In this document: piece after piece, positions 24,962 to 33,460 of the stretch
How positions within the stretch are numbered: the stretch's first letter is position 1
Layout: each line of letters starts with the position of its first letter
Source of the DNA: Streptomyces lanatus
GTDB taxonomy: Bacteria; Actinomycetota; Actinomycetes; Streptomycetales; Streptomycetaceae
Assembly (NCBI RefSeq): GCF_014655715.1
Contig: NZ_BNBM01000021.1
Span: 1-64,000, forward strand
Length of the DNA stretch: 64,000 bases
Direction: 5' to 3'
The notes under the pieces: generated by a model
The model's database searches: none
What the model was told of the DNA's origin: nothing
What the model saw: the letters and a program-made list of their open reading frames with translations, nothing else
Position numbers and translations under genes: made by a program

Positions 24962-25680
24962 GCACGACGACGGGCGGCACCGGGCACACGGACACGGGTG
25001 ACAGGGGCACGGACGAGGATCCGGGAGCCCCAGGGTCCGGGCCCGGATCCGTCCGGGTCCGGGGGAACCTCCAGGCGGCGTTCACGGCGATGGCCGTGGT
25101 CGTCGCCCTCGCCCTTTTCGCCTCCGCCTGCGGCACCGGCGGCACCGGCGCCCGCGACGAAGGGCCCGCGCACGCCGACGCGGCGGGTGGCTCGGCCGTA
25201 TCGAAGTCGGCCTCGCCCACGCCCTCGCCGGTCCCGGACCGCAAGGAGGCCGTACGGCTGGTCAAGGCGGACCCCGTGGTCTCCACCCAGGTCAAGCGTG
25301 AGCTGACGCCGTGCGTGTCCGACGACTACCCCATCGACGTGTCGTACGGCGACCTCACCGGCGGGCCCGCGGACGACATCGTGGTCAATGTGCTGTCCTG
25401 CGGCGACGGGGTCGGCGTGGCGTCGTACGTGTACCGCGAGAAGGACGGCTCGTACCGCAATGTGTTCAAGTCCGAGGAGCCTCCGGTCTACGCCGAGATC
25501 GATCGCGGCTACCTTGTGGTGACACAGCAGGTGTACGCCCAGGACGACGCGCTGTCGAACCCGTCCAGCGAGGAAGTGGTCTCGTACGAGTGGGTCTCCG
25601 GGCGTTTCGCCCGCAAGGACCACGTCACCACCGATTACGGCGATCTCGGCGACGACGGGACGGCGGCGCCCGGCGGCTGA
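24949..25680 (+). CDS. cseA: CseA lipoprotein, modulator of the SigE system
   Basis: Protein of 243 aa. A polar N-terminus leads to a hydrophobic segment (FTAMAVVVALALFASAC) ending in a lipobox-like ASAC, consistent with lipidation and attachment outside the membrane. In S. coelicolor CseA is a lipoprotein that dampens sigE expression, probably through the CseC sensor domain. The TTG start at 24949 overlaps the end of sigE by 13 bases; other starts lack support, but a shorter protein starting nearer the hydrophobic segment is possible. Confidence 0.9.
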   Translation: MRGLGTTTGGTGHTDTGDRGTDEDPGAPGSGPGSVRVRGNLQAAFTAMAVVVALALFASACGTGGTGARDEGPAHADAAGGSAVSKSASPTPSPVPDRKEAVRLVKADPVVSTQVKRELTPCVSDDYPIDVSYGDLTGGPADDIVVNVLSCGDGVGVASYVYREKDGSYRNVFKSEEPPVYAEIDRGYLVVTQQVYAQDDALSNPSSEEVVSYEWVSGRFARKDHVTTDYGDLGDDGTAAPGG

Positions 25681-25737
25681 GATGACTGGCAAGACCTTTT
25701 GAGAACGCTGAAGCACACGAGGACAGAGAGCACCGGG

Positions 25738-26442
25738 ATGGCAGACCAGACCCACGTTCTGTTCGTCGAGGACGACGACGTCATCCGCGAGGCCACCCAG
25801 CTCGCCCTGGAGCGGGACGGCTTCGCGGTGACCGCCATGCCCGACGGTCTTTCGGGTCTGGAGGCGTTCCGGGCGGACCGGCCCGACATCGCGCTGCTGG
25901 ATGTGATGGTCCCGGGTCTCGACGGGGTCAGCCTGTGCCGCCGTATCCGCGACGAGTCGACCGTGCCGGTGATCATGCTGTCGGCGCGTGCCGACTCCAT
26001 CGATGTGGTGCTGGGTCTCGAGGCGGGCGCGGACGACTATGTGACCAAGCCGTTCGACGGTGCCGTGCTGGTGGCGCGGATCCGGGCGGTGCTGCGTCGC
26101 TTCGGGCACGCGGGCCGCGCCGACCGCGTGGAGGAGGCTGGTGACACGGCCGGCGGCGGGCTGCTGGCCTTCGGTGACCTGGAGGTCGACACCGAGGGCA
26201 TGGAGGTGCGCCGGGCCGGGCAGCCGGTCGCGCTGACGCCGACCGAGATGCGGCTGCTGCTGGAGTTCTCGTCGGCGCCGGGCACCGTGCTGTCGCGGGA
26301 CAAGCTCCTTGAGCGGGTGTGGGACTACGGCTGGGGCGGGGACACCCGGGTCGTCGACGTCCATGTGCAGCGGCTGCGGCAGAAGATCGGCCAGGACCGT
26401 ATCGAGACGGTCCGTGGCTTCGGCTACAAGCTGAAGGCCTGA
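25738..26442 (+). CDS. cseB: CseB, OmpR-family response regulator
   Basis: Response regulator of 234 aa. The receiver domain starts HVLFVEDDDVIREA, with the phospho-acceptor in IALLDVMVPG and Lys in DDYVTKPFDG. The C-terminal winged helix contains LTPTEMRLLLEFSSAPGTVLSRDKLLERVWDYGWGGDTRVVDVHVQRLRQKIG. It activates sigE in response to CseC. I chose ATG 25738; a TTG at 25699 would add 13 residues without similarity. Confidence 0.95.
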   Translation: MADQTHVLFVEDDDVIREATQLALERDGFAVTAMPDGLSGLEAFRADRPDIALLDVMVPGLDGVSLCRRIRDESTVPVIMLSARADSIDVVLGLEAGADDYVTKPFDGAVLVARIRAVLRRFGHAGRADRVEEAGDTAGGGLLAFGDLEVDTEGMEVRRAGQPVALTPTEMRLLLEFSSAPGTVLSRDKLLERVWDYGWGGDTRVVDVHVQRLRQKIGQDRIETVRGFGYKLKA

Positions 26443-26452
26443 GCGGGGCGGC

Positions 26453-27895
26453 ATGCGGGGGATGTTCAGACGTCCGGCCACGTCCGGCGCGGGGCGGGTC
26501 GGCCTCACGGAAGCGGCGGAGATCGCCGGGCAGGGGGCGGGTGTCCGTATGGGGTCGCTCGCCGGTGGTCGTGCGCGCCGGCGCGCGGTCGGCCGTATCG
26601 CCATCCGCACCGGACTGCGCTGGAAGCTGAGCGCGGCGATCGCGCTGGTCGGCGCGCTCGTCGCCATCGTGCTGAGCCTCGTCGTGCACAACCAGGCCCG
26701 GGTGTCGATGCTGGACAGCGCGCGCGACCTCGCGGACGAGCGCATCCAGATCGCCCAGCGCAGCTATGAGCAGTCCAAGCGGCTGAACTTCCCCAACCTC
26801 ACGATCGACGACCCGGAGCTGCCGGCGGCACTGCGGGAGAAGGTCGAGGAGGGCCGTCGGGCCACGTATGTGACCGACTCGCCGAGCGGCGCGCCCGACA
26901 TCTGGGCGGCCGTGCCGCTGAACAACGGGCATGTGCTGTCCCTGCGCACCGGCTTCACCGACCGCAGCGACCACATCCTCAACCGCCTCGACCAGGCCAT
27001 GATCATCGGGTCCATCGCGGTCGTGCTGGGCGGCAGCGCGCTCGGTGTGCTCATCGGCGGGCAGCTGTCGCGGCGGCTGCGCAAGGCGGCGGCCGCGGCG
27101 AACATGGTCGCGAGCGGGGAGCCGGACGTCCGGGTGCGGGACGCCATCGGGGGTGTCGTACGGGACGAGACCGACGATCTCGCGAGCGCCGTGGACGCCA
27201 TGGCGGACGCGCTCCAGCAGCGGCTGGAGGCGGAGCGCCGGGTGACCGCGGACATCGCGCACGAGCTGCGCACACCGGTGACCGGACTGCTGACGGCGGC
27301 CGAGCTGCTGCCGCCCGGCCGGCCCACGGAACTGGTCCTGGACCGGGCGAAGGCCATGCGCACCCTCGTCGAGGACGTCCTGGAGGTGGCCCGCCTGGAC
27401 AGCGCCTCGGAGCGGGCCGAGTTGCAGGACATCCTGCTGGGCGAGTTCGTCAGCCGGCGGGTCGCGGTGAAGGATCCCGCCATCGAGGTGCGGGTCGTCC
27501 ATGAGTCGGAGGTCACGACCGACCCCCGGCGCCTGGAGCGGGTGCTGTTCAATCTGCTGGCCAACGCCGCGCGGCACGGCAGGCCGCCGATCCAGGTCAC
27601 GGTCGAGGGCCGGGTCATCCGGGTCCGCGACCACGGCCCCGGGTTCCCGGAGGACCTGCTCGCCGACGGCCCCAGCCGCTTCCGCACCGGCAGCAGCGAC
27701 CGCGCGGGCCACGGGCATGGCCTCGGCTTGACGATCGCCGCGGGTCAGGCCAGGGTTCTCGGTGCCCGGCTGACCTTCCGCAACATTCGCCCACCGGGCA
27801 CCCCTGACCCGGTCCCGGCGGAGGGCGCGGTGGCCGTCCTCTGGCTCCCGGAGCACGCGCCGACGAACACGGGGAGCTATCCGCTGCTGCCGTAG
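26453..27895 (+). CDS. cseC: CseC, sensor histidine kinase for envelope stress
   Basis: Membrane sensor kinase of 480 aa. Two membrane segments (around LSAAIALVGALVAIVLSLVVHN and MIIGSIAVVLGGSALGVLIGG) enclose an external domain of about 100 residues, which should detect cell-wall damage and perhaps CseA. Then come HAMP, the phospho-His in TADIAHELRTPVTGLL, N-box LLANAARHG, D-box RVRDHGPGFP and G-box HGHGLGLTIA. It starts 10 bases after cseB. In S. coelicolor the pair responds to cell-wall-active antibiotics. Confidence 0.95.
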   Translation: MRGMFRRPATSGAGRVGLTEAAEIAGQGAGVRMGSLAGGRARRRAVGRIAIRTGLRWKLSAAIALVGALVAIVLSLVVHNQARVSMLDSARDLADERIQIAQRSYEQSKRLNFPNLTIDDPELPAALREKVEEGRRATYVTDSPSGAPDIWAAVPLNNGHVLSLRTGFTDRSDHILNRLDQAMIIGSIAVVLGGSALGVLIGGQLSRRLRKAAAAANMVASGEPDVRVRDAIGGVVRDETDDLASAVDAMADALQQRLEAERRVTADIAHELRTPVTGLLTAAELLPPGRPTELVLDRAKAMRTLVEDVLEVARLDSASERAELQDILLGEFVSRRVAVKDPAIEVRVVHESEVTTDPRRLERVLFNLLANAARHGRPPIQVTVEGRVIRVRDHGPGFPEDLLADGPSRFRTGSSDRAGHGHGLGLTIAAGQARVLGARLTFRNIRPPGTPDPVPAEGAVAVLWLPEHAPTNTGSYPLLP

Positions 27896-27912
27896 CGATG
27901 TCCCCCGGGGGG

Positions 27913-28344
27913 CTAGAACGGCTTGTCGAAGTCCAGCTCCTCGCTCCGCTCCGTCAGCGAGTACCAGTTGCCGTTGTCGTCGCGGAAGATCGCCTCGATG
28001 CCGTACGGCCGCTCCTGCGGCTCCTGGATGAACTCGACCCCGCGTGCCTTGAAGGTCTCGTAGTCCCCCCGGCAGTCATCGGTGTGGAACGCACCCGCTC
28101 CGATGACCCCCTTGCCGACGAGGGTCTTCAGCGCGGCGGAGGACTCCGGGTCGAGGCCCGGCCCGTCCAGGCTCATCAGCGCGAGCTCGACATCCGGCTG
28201 GTCCTTGGCGCCCACGGTGACCCACCTCATCTCGCCCATGGACAGGTCGTTGCGCACCTCGAAGCCGATCTTCTCGGTGAAGAACGCCTTGGTGCGCTGC
28301 TGGTCGAAGGTCCATACGGTGGTGATGCCCAGGCCCTTGATCAT
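27913..28344 (-). CDS. VOC (glyoxalase/dioxygenase-like) protein
   Basis: Small vicinal-oxygen-chelate protein, 143 aa. The pattern GLGITTVWTFDQQRTKAFFTEKIGFEV at the N-terminus and the FHTDDCRGDYETFKARGVEFIQEPQERPYGIEAIFRDDNGNWYSL repeat half are typical. Such proteins act in glyoxalase reactions, ring cleavage or antibiotic sequestration; this one cannot be assigned. The AraC-type regulator gene lies 60 bases upstream in the same orientation, suggesting a two-gene operon. Confidence 0.88.
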   Translation of the reverse strand: MIKGLGITTVWTFDQQRTKAFFTEKIGFEVRNDLSMGEMRWVTVGAKDQPDVELALMSLDGPGLDPESSAALKTLVGKGVIGAGAFHTDDCRGDYETFKARGVEFIQEPQERPYGIEAIFRDDNGNWYSLTERSEELDFDKPF

Positions 28345-28404
28345 GAGACTGCTCTCCCGTGCTGCCGCTTGTGCTTACCGCCCTCACGTTAGGCAGGGGC
28401 AGAG

Positions 28405-28866
28405 TCACCGCGCTTCTCCAGAATTGCCCTCCTCGCGCTGCTCCCGCTGCCGGAATCCCCCGGCCCAGAGCATCGCGTAGCACCCCGGTATCAGCGCCGT
28501 CCCGCGTCCGACGTGCTTCTCGCGGTACTCGCTCGGTGACAGCCCGGTCCGCGTCTTGAACTTCGCCGAGAAGGTGCCGAGGCTGCTGAACCCGACCAGA
28601 TGGCAGATCTCGGTGACGGTCAGATTGGCCACCCGCAGATACTCCTCGGCCCGCTCGATTCGCCGGTGGGTCAGATACTGCCCGGGTGTCTCGCCGTACA
28701 CCGCCTTGAAGGCCCGCACGAAGTGATACCGCGAGTACCCGGCGTGTGCGGCGACCGCGTCCAGGTCGAGCCCCGGATCGGCCCAGTCCCGATCCATGGC
28801 GTCCTTGGCCAGCCTCAGCTGCCGCACTTTGTCCATGCCGTCGATGGTGGCACGCGCCACTGACAT
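28405..28866 (-). CDS. Small AraC family regulator
   Basis: A regulator of 153 aa made essentially of the AraC DNA-binding domain, with no sensor domain. The first helix-turn-helix is LDAVAAHAGYSRYHFVRAFKAVYGETP and the second is VTEICHLVGFSSLGTFSAKFKTRTGLSPSEYRE. The tail after the domain (about 30 residues) is polar. Paired with a VOC gene, as often in Streptomyces. It probably acts on this operon itself. The ATG at 28836 is an alternative start. Confidence 0.88.
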   Translation of the reverse strand: MSVARATIDGMDKVRQLRLAKDAMDRDWADPGLDLDAVAAHAGYSRYHFVRAFKAVYGETPGQYLTHRRIERAEEYLRVANLTVTEICHLVGFSSLGTFSAKFKTRTGLSPSEYREKHVGRGTALIPGCYAMLWAGGFRQREQREEGNSGEAR

Positions 28867-28883
28867 CGGGCGGAGACGGCGAA

Positions 28884-28909
28884 GGCCCTCGGGCGTAAAC
28901 CCGAGGGCC
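28884..28909. terminator. Terminator hairpin
   Basis: GGCCCTCGGG (28884-28893) and CCCGAGGGCC (28900-28909) form a perfect 10-bp stem with loop CGTAAA. It follows the MFS transporter gene on the minus strand and lies before the AraC gene. Confidence 0.75.
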
Positions 28910-28954
28910 CTCCATATGCCGGGCTCCGACGGCCTGCGCCGCCTCGCGGCCCGC

Positions 28955-30532
28955 CTAGACCGCGTCCGCCGTGACGTCCGCCTTCGGCCCGTCGCCCTTC
29001 AGCGGGACCTCCTTGACGAACAGGGCCGCGACCAGCGACAGCACCGCGATCACGGCGCCCAGCAGGAACGCCGAGTGCGTGCCGGACGAGACCGCGTGCT
29101 TGTACGCCTCCGCCACCGCCTCCGGCAGCTTGGCCAGGCTCGCCGCGTCCAGCTGCGCCGACTGCTCGGTCACCTTGGATCCCAGCGACCCGCCCCGCTC
29201 GGCCATGACGTCCTGGACCCGGTTGTTGAACAGGGCGCCCATGATGGCGACGCCGAAGGAGGAACCGAGCGTACGGAAGAGCGTGGTGGACGAGGACGCG
29301 ACGCCCATGTCCTTCATCTCGACGCTGTTCTGCGCGACCAGCATGGTGATCTGCATCAGACAGCCCATGCCGAGGCCGACCACGGCCATGAACACGCCGG
29401 ACATGAACCGCGAGGTCCCGGTGTCCATGGTCGACAGCAGGTACAGCCCGACGACCATGGCGACGCTGCCGACGATCGGGAAGACCTTGTAGCGCCCAGT
29501 GTTCGTGGTCACACGACCGGCGACCATCGAGGTGACCAGCATCGCGCCGAGCATCGGCAGCAGCAGGAGCCCGGAGTTGGTGGCGGAGGCGCCCTGCACC
29601 GACTGCTGGTACAGCGGCAGGAACAGCGTCGCGCCGAACATCACGAAGCCGGTGATGAAGCCGATCAGGGACATCAGCGTGAAGTTCCGGCTGCGGAAGA
29701 TGTGCAGCGGGACGATCGGCTCGGCCGCCCTGGTCTGCCAGAACACGAACCCGACCAGCGCGGCGACTCCGATGCCGATCAGCTCCATGATCCGCGCGGA
29801 CGTCCAGGCGTACTCGGTGCCGCCCCAGGTGGTGACCAGCACGATCGAGGTGATGCCCACGGTCAGCAGACCGGCGCCCAGATAGTCGATGCGCGCCTGC
29901 GACCGCTTCTTCGGCAGGTGGAGTACGGCACTGATCGCGGCGAGCGCGATGACGCCGAGCGGCAGGTTGATGTAGAAGGCCCAGCGCCAGCCCCAGTTGT
30001 CGGTGATGGTGCCGCCGACCAGCGGGCCGCCGATCATCGCGAGCGCCATGACGCCAGCCATCATGCCCTGGTACTTGCCGCGCTCCCGGGGCGGGATCAG
30101 ATCACCGATGATCGCCATGACGCCGACCATCAGACCGCCGGCGCCGAGGCCCTGCACCGCGCGGAACGCGATGAGCTGGCCCATGTCCTGGGCCATGCCG
30201 CTGAGCGCGGAGCCGATCAGGAACAGCACGATCGACGACATGAAGACGCCCTTGCGGCCGTACATGTCGCCGAACTTGCCCCACAGCGGAGTGGAGGCCG
30301 CGGTGGCCAGCGTGTACGCCGTGACGACCCACGACAGATGTTCGAGGCCGCCGAGCTCACCCACGATCGTCGGCATCGCGGTGCCCACGATCATGTTGTC
30401 GAGCATCGCCAGCATCATCGTGATCATCAGCGCGAGCAGGACGACCCGTACGCTCTTCGGCTGCTTGTCGGCTTGATCGGCTTGCTTCGCCTGATCCGAC
30501 GGTCCTGTGTCCACTGCCAGTGTGTCCGCCAT
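28955..30532 (-). CDS. MFS multidrug transporter, DHA2 family
   Basis: Proton-coupled drug exporter of 525 aa with about 14 membrane segments. The DHA2 motif LDNMIVGTAMPTIVGELGG is in the first segment region, and motif A-like GKFGDMYGRKGVF follows. A short Asp/Gln/Lys-rich cytoplasmic N-terminus precedes the membrane part. It is transcribed divergently from a TetR gene; two palindromes in the shared promoter region show TetR control. The exported compound is unknown. Start at ATG 30532; the frame opens 9 bases earlier. Confidence 0.93.
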   Translation of the reverse strand: MADTLAVDTGPSDQAKQADQADKQPKSVRVVLLALMITMMLAMLDNMIVGTAMPTIVGELGGLEHLSWVVTAYTLATAASTPLWGKFGDMYGRKGVFMSSIVLFLIGSALSGMAQDMGQLIAFRAVQGLGAGGLMVGVMAIIGDLIPPRERGKYQGMMAGVMALAMIGGPLVGGTITDNWGWRWAFYINLPLGVIALAAISAVLHLPKKRSQARIDYLGAGLLTVGITSIVLVTTWGGTEYAWTSARIMELIGIGVAALVGFVFWQTRAAEPIVPLHIFRSRNFTLMSLIGFITGFVMFGATLFLPLYQQSVQGASATNSGLLLLPMLGAMLVTSMVAGRVTTNTGRYKVFPIVGSVAMVVGLYLLSTMDTGTSRFMSGVFMAVVGLGMGCLMQITMLVAQNSVEMKDMGVASSSTTLFRTLGSSFGVAIMGALFNNRVQDVMAERGGSLGSKVTEQSAQLDAASLAKLPEAVAEAYKHAVSSGTHSAFLLGAVIAVLSLVAALFVKEVPLKGDGPKADVTADAV

Positions 30533-30555
30533 GACTCCCACTCCCCCAGCTACTT

Positions 30556-30620
30556 ACTTGCCGCCCGGCAAGTTGCCTACACTGAAGGAAGGTAGATGCG
30601 TAACTAGCCGGGCGTCAAGT
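30556..30620. promoter_or_regulatory. Paired TetR operators in a divergent promoter region
   Basis: Site 1: ACTTGCCG-CC-CGGCAAGT (30556-30573), a perfect 18-bp palindrome. Site 2: ACTAGCCG-GG-CGTCAAGT (30603-30620), the same architecture with two arm mismatches. Centres are 47 bp apart. Each site lies near one of the two divergent genes. Confidence 0.75.
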
Positions 30621-30662
30621 AAGTTTTATGGAAAGCCGAGAAGTACGAGGATGGGTGGCACC

Positions 30663-31250
30663 ATGGACGGCACCAAGCAGCGGCGCCGCGGGGACACCCG
30701 CCAGCGCATCCAGGACGTGGCCCTCGAACTCTTCGCCGAGCAGGGGTACGAGAAGACCTCACTGCGCGAGATCGCGGAGCGCCTGGAGGTCACGAAAGCG
30801 GCCCTGTACTACCACTTCAAGACCAAGGAAGAGATCATCGTCAGCCTCTTCGAGGATCTGACGAAGCCGATCGAGGACCTGATCGAGTGGGGCAAACGGC
30901 AGCCGCAGTCGCTGGAGACCAAGCAGGAGATCGTACGCCGCTACAGCCAGGTCCTGACCGACGCGGCGCCCCTGTTCCGCTTCATGCAGGAGAACCAGGC
31001 CACGGTCCGTGAGCTGAGCATCGGCGAGATGTTCAAGAACCGCATGCTCGGCATGCGGGACATCATCATCGACCCGGACGCCGACCTGGTCGACCAGGTG
31101 CGCTGCGTCAGCGCCCTGTTCACCATGCACGCCGGGATGTTCGTGCTGCGGGACCTCGAAGGCGACCCCGAGGAAAAGCGCAAGGCCATCCTCGAGGTCG
31201 CCACGGACCTGGTCACCCAGGCGCACGAGGGCACCCGGGCGGCCCGGTGA
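30663..31250 (+). CDS. TetR family repressor of the adjacent exporter
   Basis: TetR protein of 195 aa. The DNA-binding part is RQRIQDVALELFAEQGYEKTSLREIAERLEVTKAALYYHFKTKEEII. The C-terminal part is helical and should bind the ligand, probably the drug exported by the neighbour. It is divergent from the MFS gene and has two matching operators in between. Start at ATG 30663; an ATG at 30651 is in frame with GAGG just upstream and remains possible. Its stop is one base from that of the convergent LytM-type gene. Confidence 0.92.
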   Translation: MDGTKQRRRGDTRQRIQDVALELFAEQGYEKTSLREIAERLEVTKAALYYHFKTKEEIIVSLFEDLTKPIEDLIEWGKRQPQSLETKQEIVRRYSQVLTDAAPLFRFMQENQATVRELSIGEMFKNRMLGMRDIIIDPDADLVDQVRCVSALFTMHAGMFVLRDLEGDPEEKRKAILEVATDLVTQAHEGTRAAR

Positions 31251-31251
31251 A

Positions 31252-31872
31252 TCAGATCGACAGACCCATGGTCTTCAGGAAGGACACGGGGTTGATCGCG
31301 GAGCCGTAGTTGGCGGTCTTGCGGATCTCGAAGTGCAGGTGCGGACCGCTGGAGTTACCGGTGTTGCCGGACCTGGCTATCTTCTGGCCGGTCTTCACGA
31401 CCTGGCCGATCTTCACGTCGATGCGCGACAGGTGGGCGTACTGGGAGAACGTCCCGTTGCCGTGCTTGATGACGATGGCGTTGCCGTAGGCCGGACCGTC
31501 ACCGGCGCCGTTGCCGCCGGCCTTGACGACGGTGCCGCCGTGCGCGGCCACGACCTGGGTGCCGGTCGGCACGGCGAAGTCCTGACCACTGTGGGTGGAC
31601 TGCCACATGCCACCGGCCTGCGCGAAGCTGGCGGACTTCGTGTACTTCTTCACCGGCTTGACCCAGGCGGCGGACTTCTTGGCGGGAGCCTTCTTCACGG
31701 CGGCGGCCTGGGCCTTTACGGCGGCCGGGGAACCGGGGGCGGAGGTCATCTCGGCAGCAACCGCGCCTCCGGCGCCCAGCACGACCGAGGCCCCCAGTCC
31801 GGCGGCCAGCACAGCTGCACGGGTGCGGAACGCGGACGTACGGGGCGAACGAAGAGAAAAGCGCGGGGACAT
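31252..31872 (-). CDS. Secreted M23 (LytM-type) peptidoglycan peptidase
   Basis: Cell-wall hydrolase of 206 aa. A signal peptide covers about residues 1-40 (RTRAAVLAAGLGASVVLGAGGAVAAE). An Ala/Lys-rich linker leads to the M23 domain with zinc ligands His and Asp in THSGQDFAV and His in GPHLHFEI. The domain is at the very end and has no extra LysM or SH3 module. The start at 31872 follows GAGG; upstream in-frame ATGs lie inside the untranslated region. The 5' region has a long hairpin and a G-quadruplex motif, suggesting RNA-level control. Confidence 0.92.
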   Translation of the reverse strand: MSPRFSLRSPRTSAFRTRAAVLAAGLGASVVLGAGGAVAAEMTSAPGSPAAVKAQAAAVKKAPAKKSAAWVKPVKKYTKSASFAQAGGMWQSTHSGQDFAVPTGTQVVAAHGGTVVKAGGNGAGDGPAYGNAIVIKHGNGTFSQYAHLSRIDVKIGQVVKTGQKIARSGNTGNSSGPHLHFEIRKTANYGSAINPVSFLKTMGLSI

Positions 31873-31904
31873 TCGAAACCTCACGGGGACGACGACAGGG
31901 AAAA

Positions 31905-31934
31905 CCACCCGGCACTCAGGCGGTCGCCGGATGG
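31905..31934 (-). promoter_or_regulatory. Hairpin in the 5' region of the M23 peptidase gene
   Basis: On the minus strand CCATCCGGC and GCCGGGTGG pair over 9 bp (one G-U) around a 12-nt loop. It ends about 30 bases before the start codon. It is not a recognisable ydaO-type riboswitch. Confidence 0.4.
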
Positions 31935-31948
31935 CCATCCCTTGGTAA

Positions 31949-31976
31949 CCCCCACACCCTCGAACCCCAAAACCCC
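31949..31976 (-). promoter_or_regulatory. G-quadruplex motif upstream of the M23 peptidase
   Basis: On the minus strand four G-runs (4, 4, 3 and 5 G) are separated by loops TTTT, TTCGA and TGT. This satisfies the usual G3+/N1-7 pattern. It lies about 75-105 bases before the start. The rest of the gap (31977-32369) shows no gene, RNA gene or terminator that I can support. Confidence 0.6.
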
Positions 31977-32369
31977 TCAACTACGACAGCGGCTAGTACT
32001 CCGGCGCAAAAATCACCGCATCTTGACAGACGGCCCAATACGGACGAACCAGCGCCAACACCAAAATGTGCCGCCGGTTTCCATGTGGAAAGTCCGTTTT
32101 ACCCCACACCCCTGTTTCCACTATTCCCACTAGTAACGGACAAATCGCCTGTGCGGCATGTCACCGCCGTACGCAATCGGGAGACCCCGGAATGTGACGG
32201 GCGCTACGCCGCCCGCCCCATCTTTCGGCAACAAAGCTGTGCCCAACTATGTGAGCGACGCCTCAAGTTGAGCTACCGTCCGGTAACCCACTGGTTCCCC
32301 ATCAGCCACCACCGCCCGCGAACATGCACGCGACAACTCCAGCGCACATGACGTGAGAGGAACCCCCAC

Positions 32370-33002
32370 ATGACGCTTCGCCGCCCCTGGGTGCGCCGTA
32401 TCGCCGTCGGTACCGTCTCCGCGGCCGCCCTCGTGGCCCTCGCCGTCCCCGCCGAAGCGGCGACCGCGACGAGCAGCTCGGCCACCGCCTCGGCGACCGC
32501 TGCCGCGGAGGTCGACTACGACACCTGGCAGAAGGACTGCCAGACGGTCATGAACCAGGCGCTGCCCTATCTGAAGCAGCGAATGGCCGACACCAGGCCG
32601 GGTGAGAAGCAGGCGATCGTCTTCGACATCGACAACACCACCCTGGAGACGGACTTCGGCTTCAGCTACCCGCAGCCGGCCAACAAGCCGGCCCTGGAGG
32701 TCGCCAAGTACGCCCAGGAGCACGGTGTCTCGGTGTTCTTCGTGACCGCCCGCCCGGGCATCATCTCCTCGGTGACCGACTACAACCTCAAGTACGTCGG
32801 CTACAAGGTCTCCGGGCTGTATGTGCGGGGCTTCCTCGACCTGTTCAAGAACGTCGCCGACTACAAGACGGCTCAGCGCGTCGACATCGAGAACAAGGGC
32901 TACACGATCATCGCGAACATCGGCAACAGCGCCACCGACCTCTCGGGCGGCCACGCCGAGAAGACGTACAAGCTGCCGGACTACAACGGCCAGCTCTCCT
33001 GA
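32370..33002 (+). CDS. Secreted acid phosphatase, class B-like (HAD family)
   Basis: Exported phosphatase of 210 aa. The signal peptide is MTLRRPWVRRIAVGTVSAAALVALAVPAEA (about residues 1-30), followed by an Ala/Ser/Thr linker. The catalytic HAD motif is VFDIDNTTLETD, with the conserved FVTARPG in motif II position. It should hydrolyse phosphomonoesters outside the cell and supply phosphate. The start follows GAGAGGAAC. A terminator hairpin follows 50 bases after the stop. Confidence 0.9.
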   Translation: MTLRRPWVRRIAVGTVSAAALVALAVPAEAATATSSSATASATAAAEVDYDTWQKDCQTVMNQALPYLKQRMADTRPGEKQAIVFDIDNTTLETDFGFSYPQPANKPALEVAKYAQEHGVSVFFVTARPGIISSVTDYNLKYVGYKVSGLYVRGFLDLFKNVADYKTAQRVDIENKGYTIIANIGNSATDLSGGHAEKTYKLPDYNGQLS

Positions 33003-33052
33003 TCCACGGGCACGGGATCACGCTTGGCGACAGACCGTGCACGCGCACGTCG

Positions 33053-33082
33053 TGGGGCCGGTACCTTCGGGTACCGGCCCCA
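33053..33082. terminator. TTCG-tetraloop terminator
   Basis: A perfect 13-bp stem (33053-33065 with 33070-33082) closed by a TTCG loop. It ends only 27 bases before the trypco2 start codon, so the conflict operon has either an upstream promoter reading through it or a very short leader. Confidence 0.8.
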
Positions 33083-33109
33083 TCACGCATTCCGGCAGGA
33101 AGAGGTCCC

Positions 33110-33460
33110 ATGAGCGCTGCGGACGCGTCACGCATCGAACTCGCGGACGCCATCCAGACCATCCGCGACGAACTGCTGACCGCGACCCGGCGCTCGGCGG
33201 GACAGGACGTCGTCTTCGAACTCGGCGACATCCAGATGGAATTCACCGTGGAGATCCGCAAGGAGATCAAGGCGAGTTCGAGGGTGAAGGCCTGGGTGGT
33301 CGACGCGGGCGCGGACGGCGCGCGGACCGACGGCCGTACCCACAAGGTCTCCTTCACCTTGCGCGCCCAGGACGCCCGCACCGGCGCTCCCCTCAAGGTC
33401 GGCAACGAGACCGAGGGCAGCGTCCGGGCGTTCGGCCGGGGCACCCCCGCGCCGCGGTGA
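33110..33460 (+). CDS. Trypco2 (trypsin-co-occurring domain 2) protein
   Basis: Protein of 116 aa with one compact domain. RIELADAIQTIRDELLTAT at the N-terminus, then VVFELGDIQMEFTVEIRKEI and VKAWVVDAGADGA followed by HKVSFTLRAQD, match the trypco2 pattern I know from comparative studies of NTP-dependent bacterial conflict systems. There such genes travel with trypsin-like peptidases fused to NTPases. The stop overlaps the start of the trypsin-NACHT gene, so the two are translationally coupled. It is likely an adaptor or substrate of the peptidase; the actual role is unproven. Confidence 0.82.
   Translation: MSAADASRIELADAIQTIRDELLTATRRSAGQDVVFELGDIQMEFTVEIRKEIKASSRVKAWVVDAGADGARTDGRTHKVSFTLRAQDARTGAPLKVGNETEGSVRAFGRGTPAPR

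Noticed and set aside
28881..28909. Possible small RNA at the hairpin
   Set aside because: The perfect stem directly follows the transporter gene and is better explained as its terminator.
31873..32369. ydaO-type c-di-AMP riboswitch before the M23 peptidase
   Set aside because: Expected because such switches control Streptomyces wall hydrolases, but the conserved GGGGACCCA- and GGGGUGAAUC-like blocks are absent.
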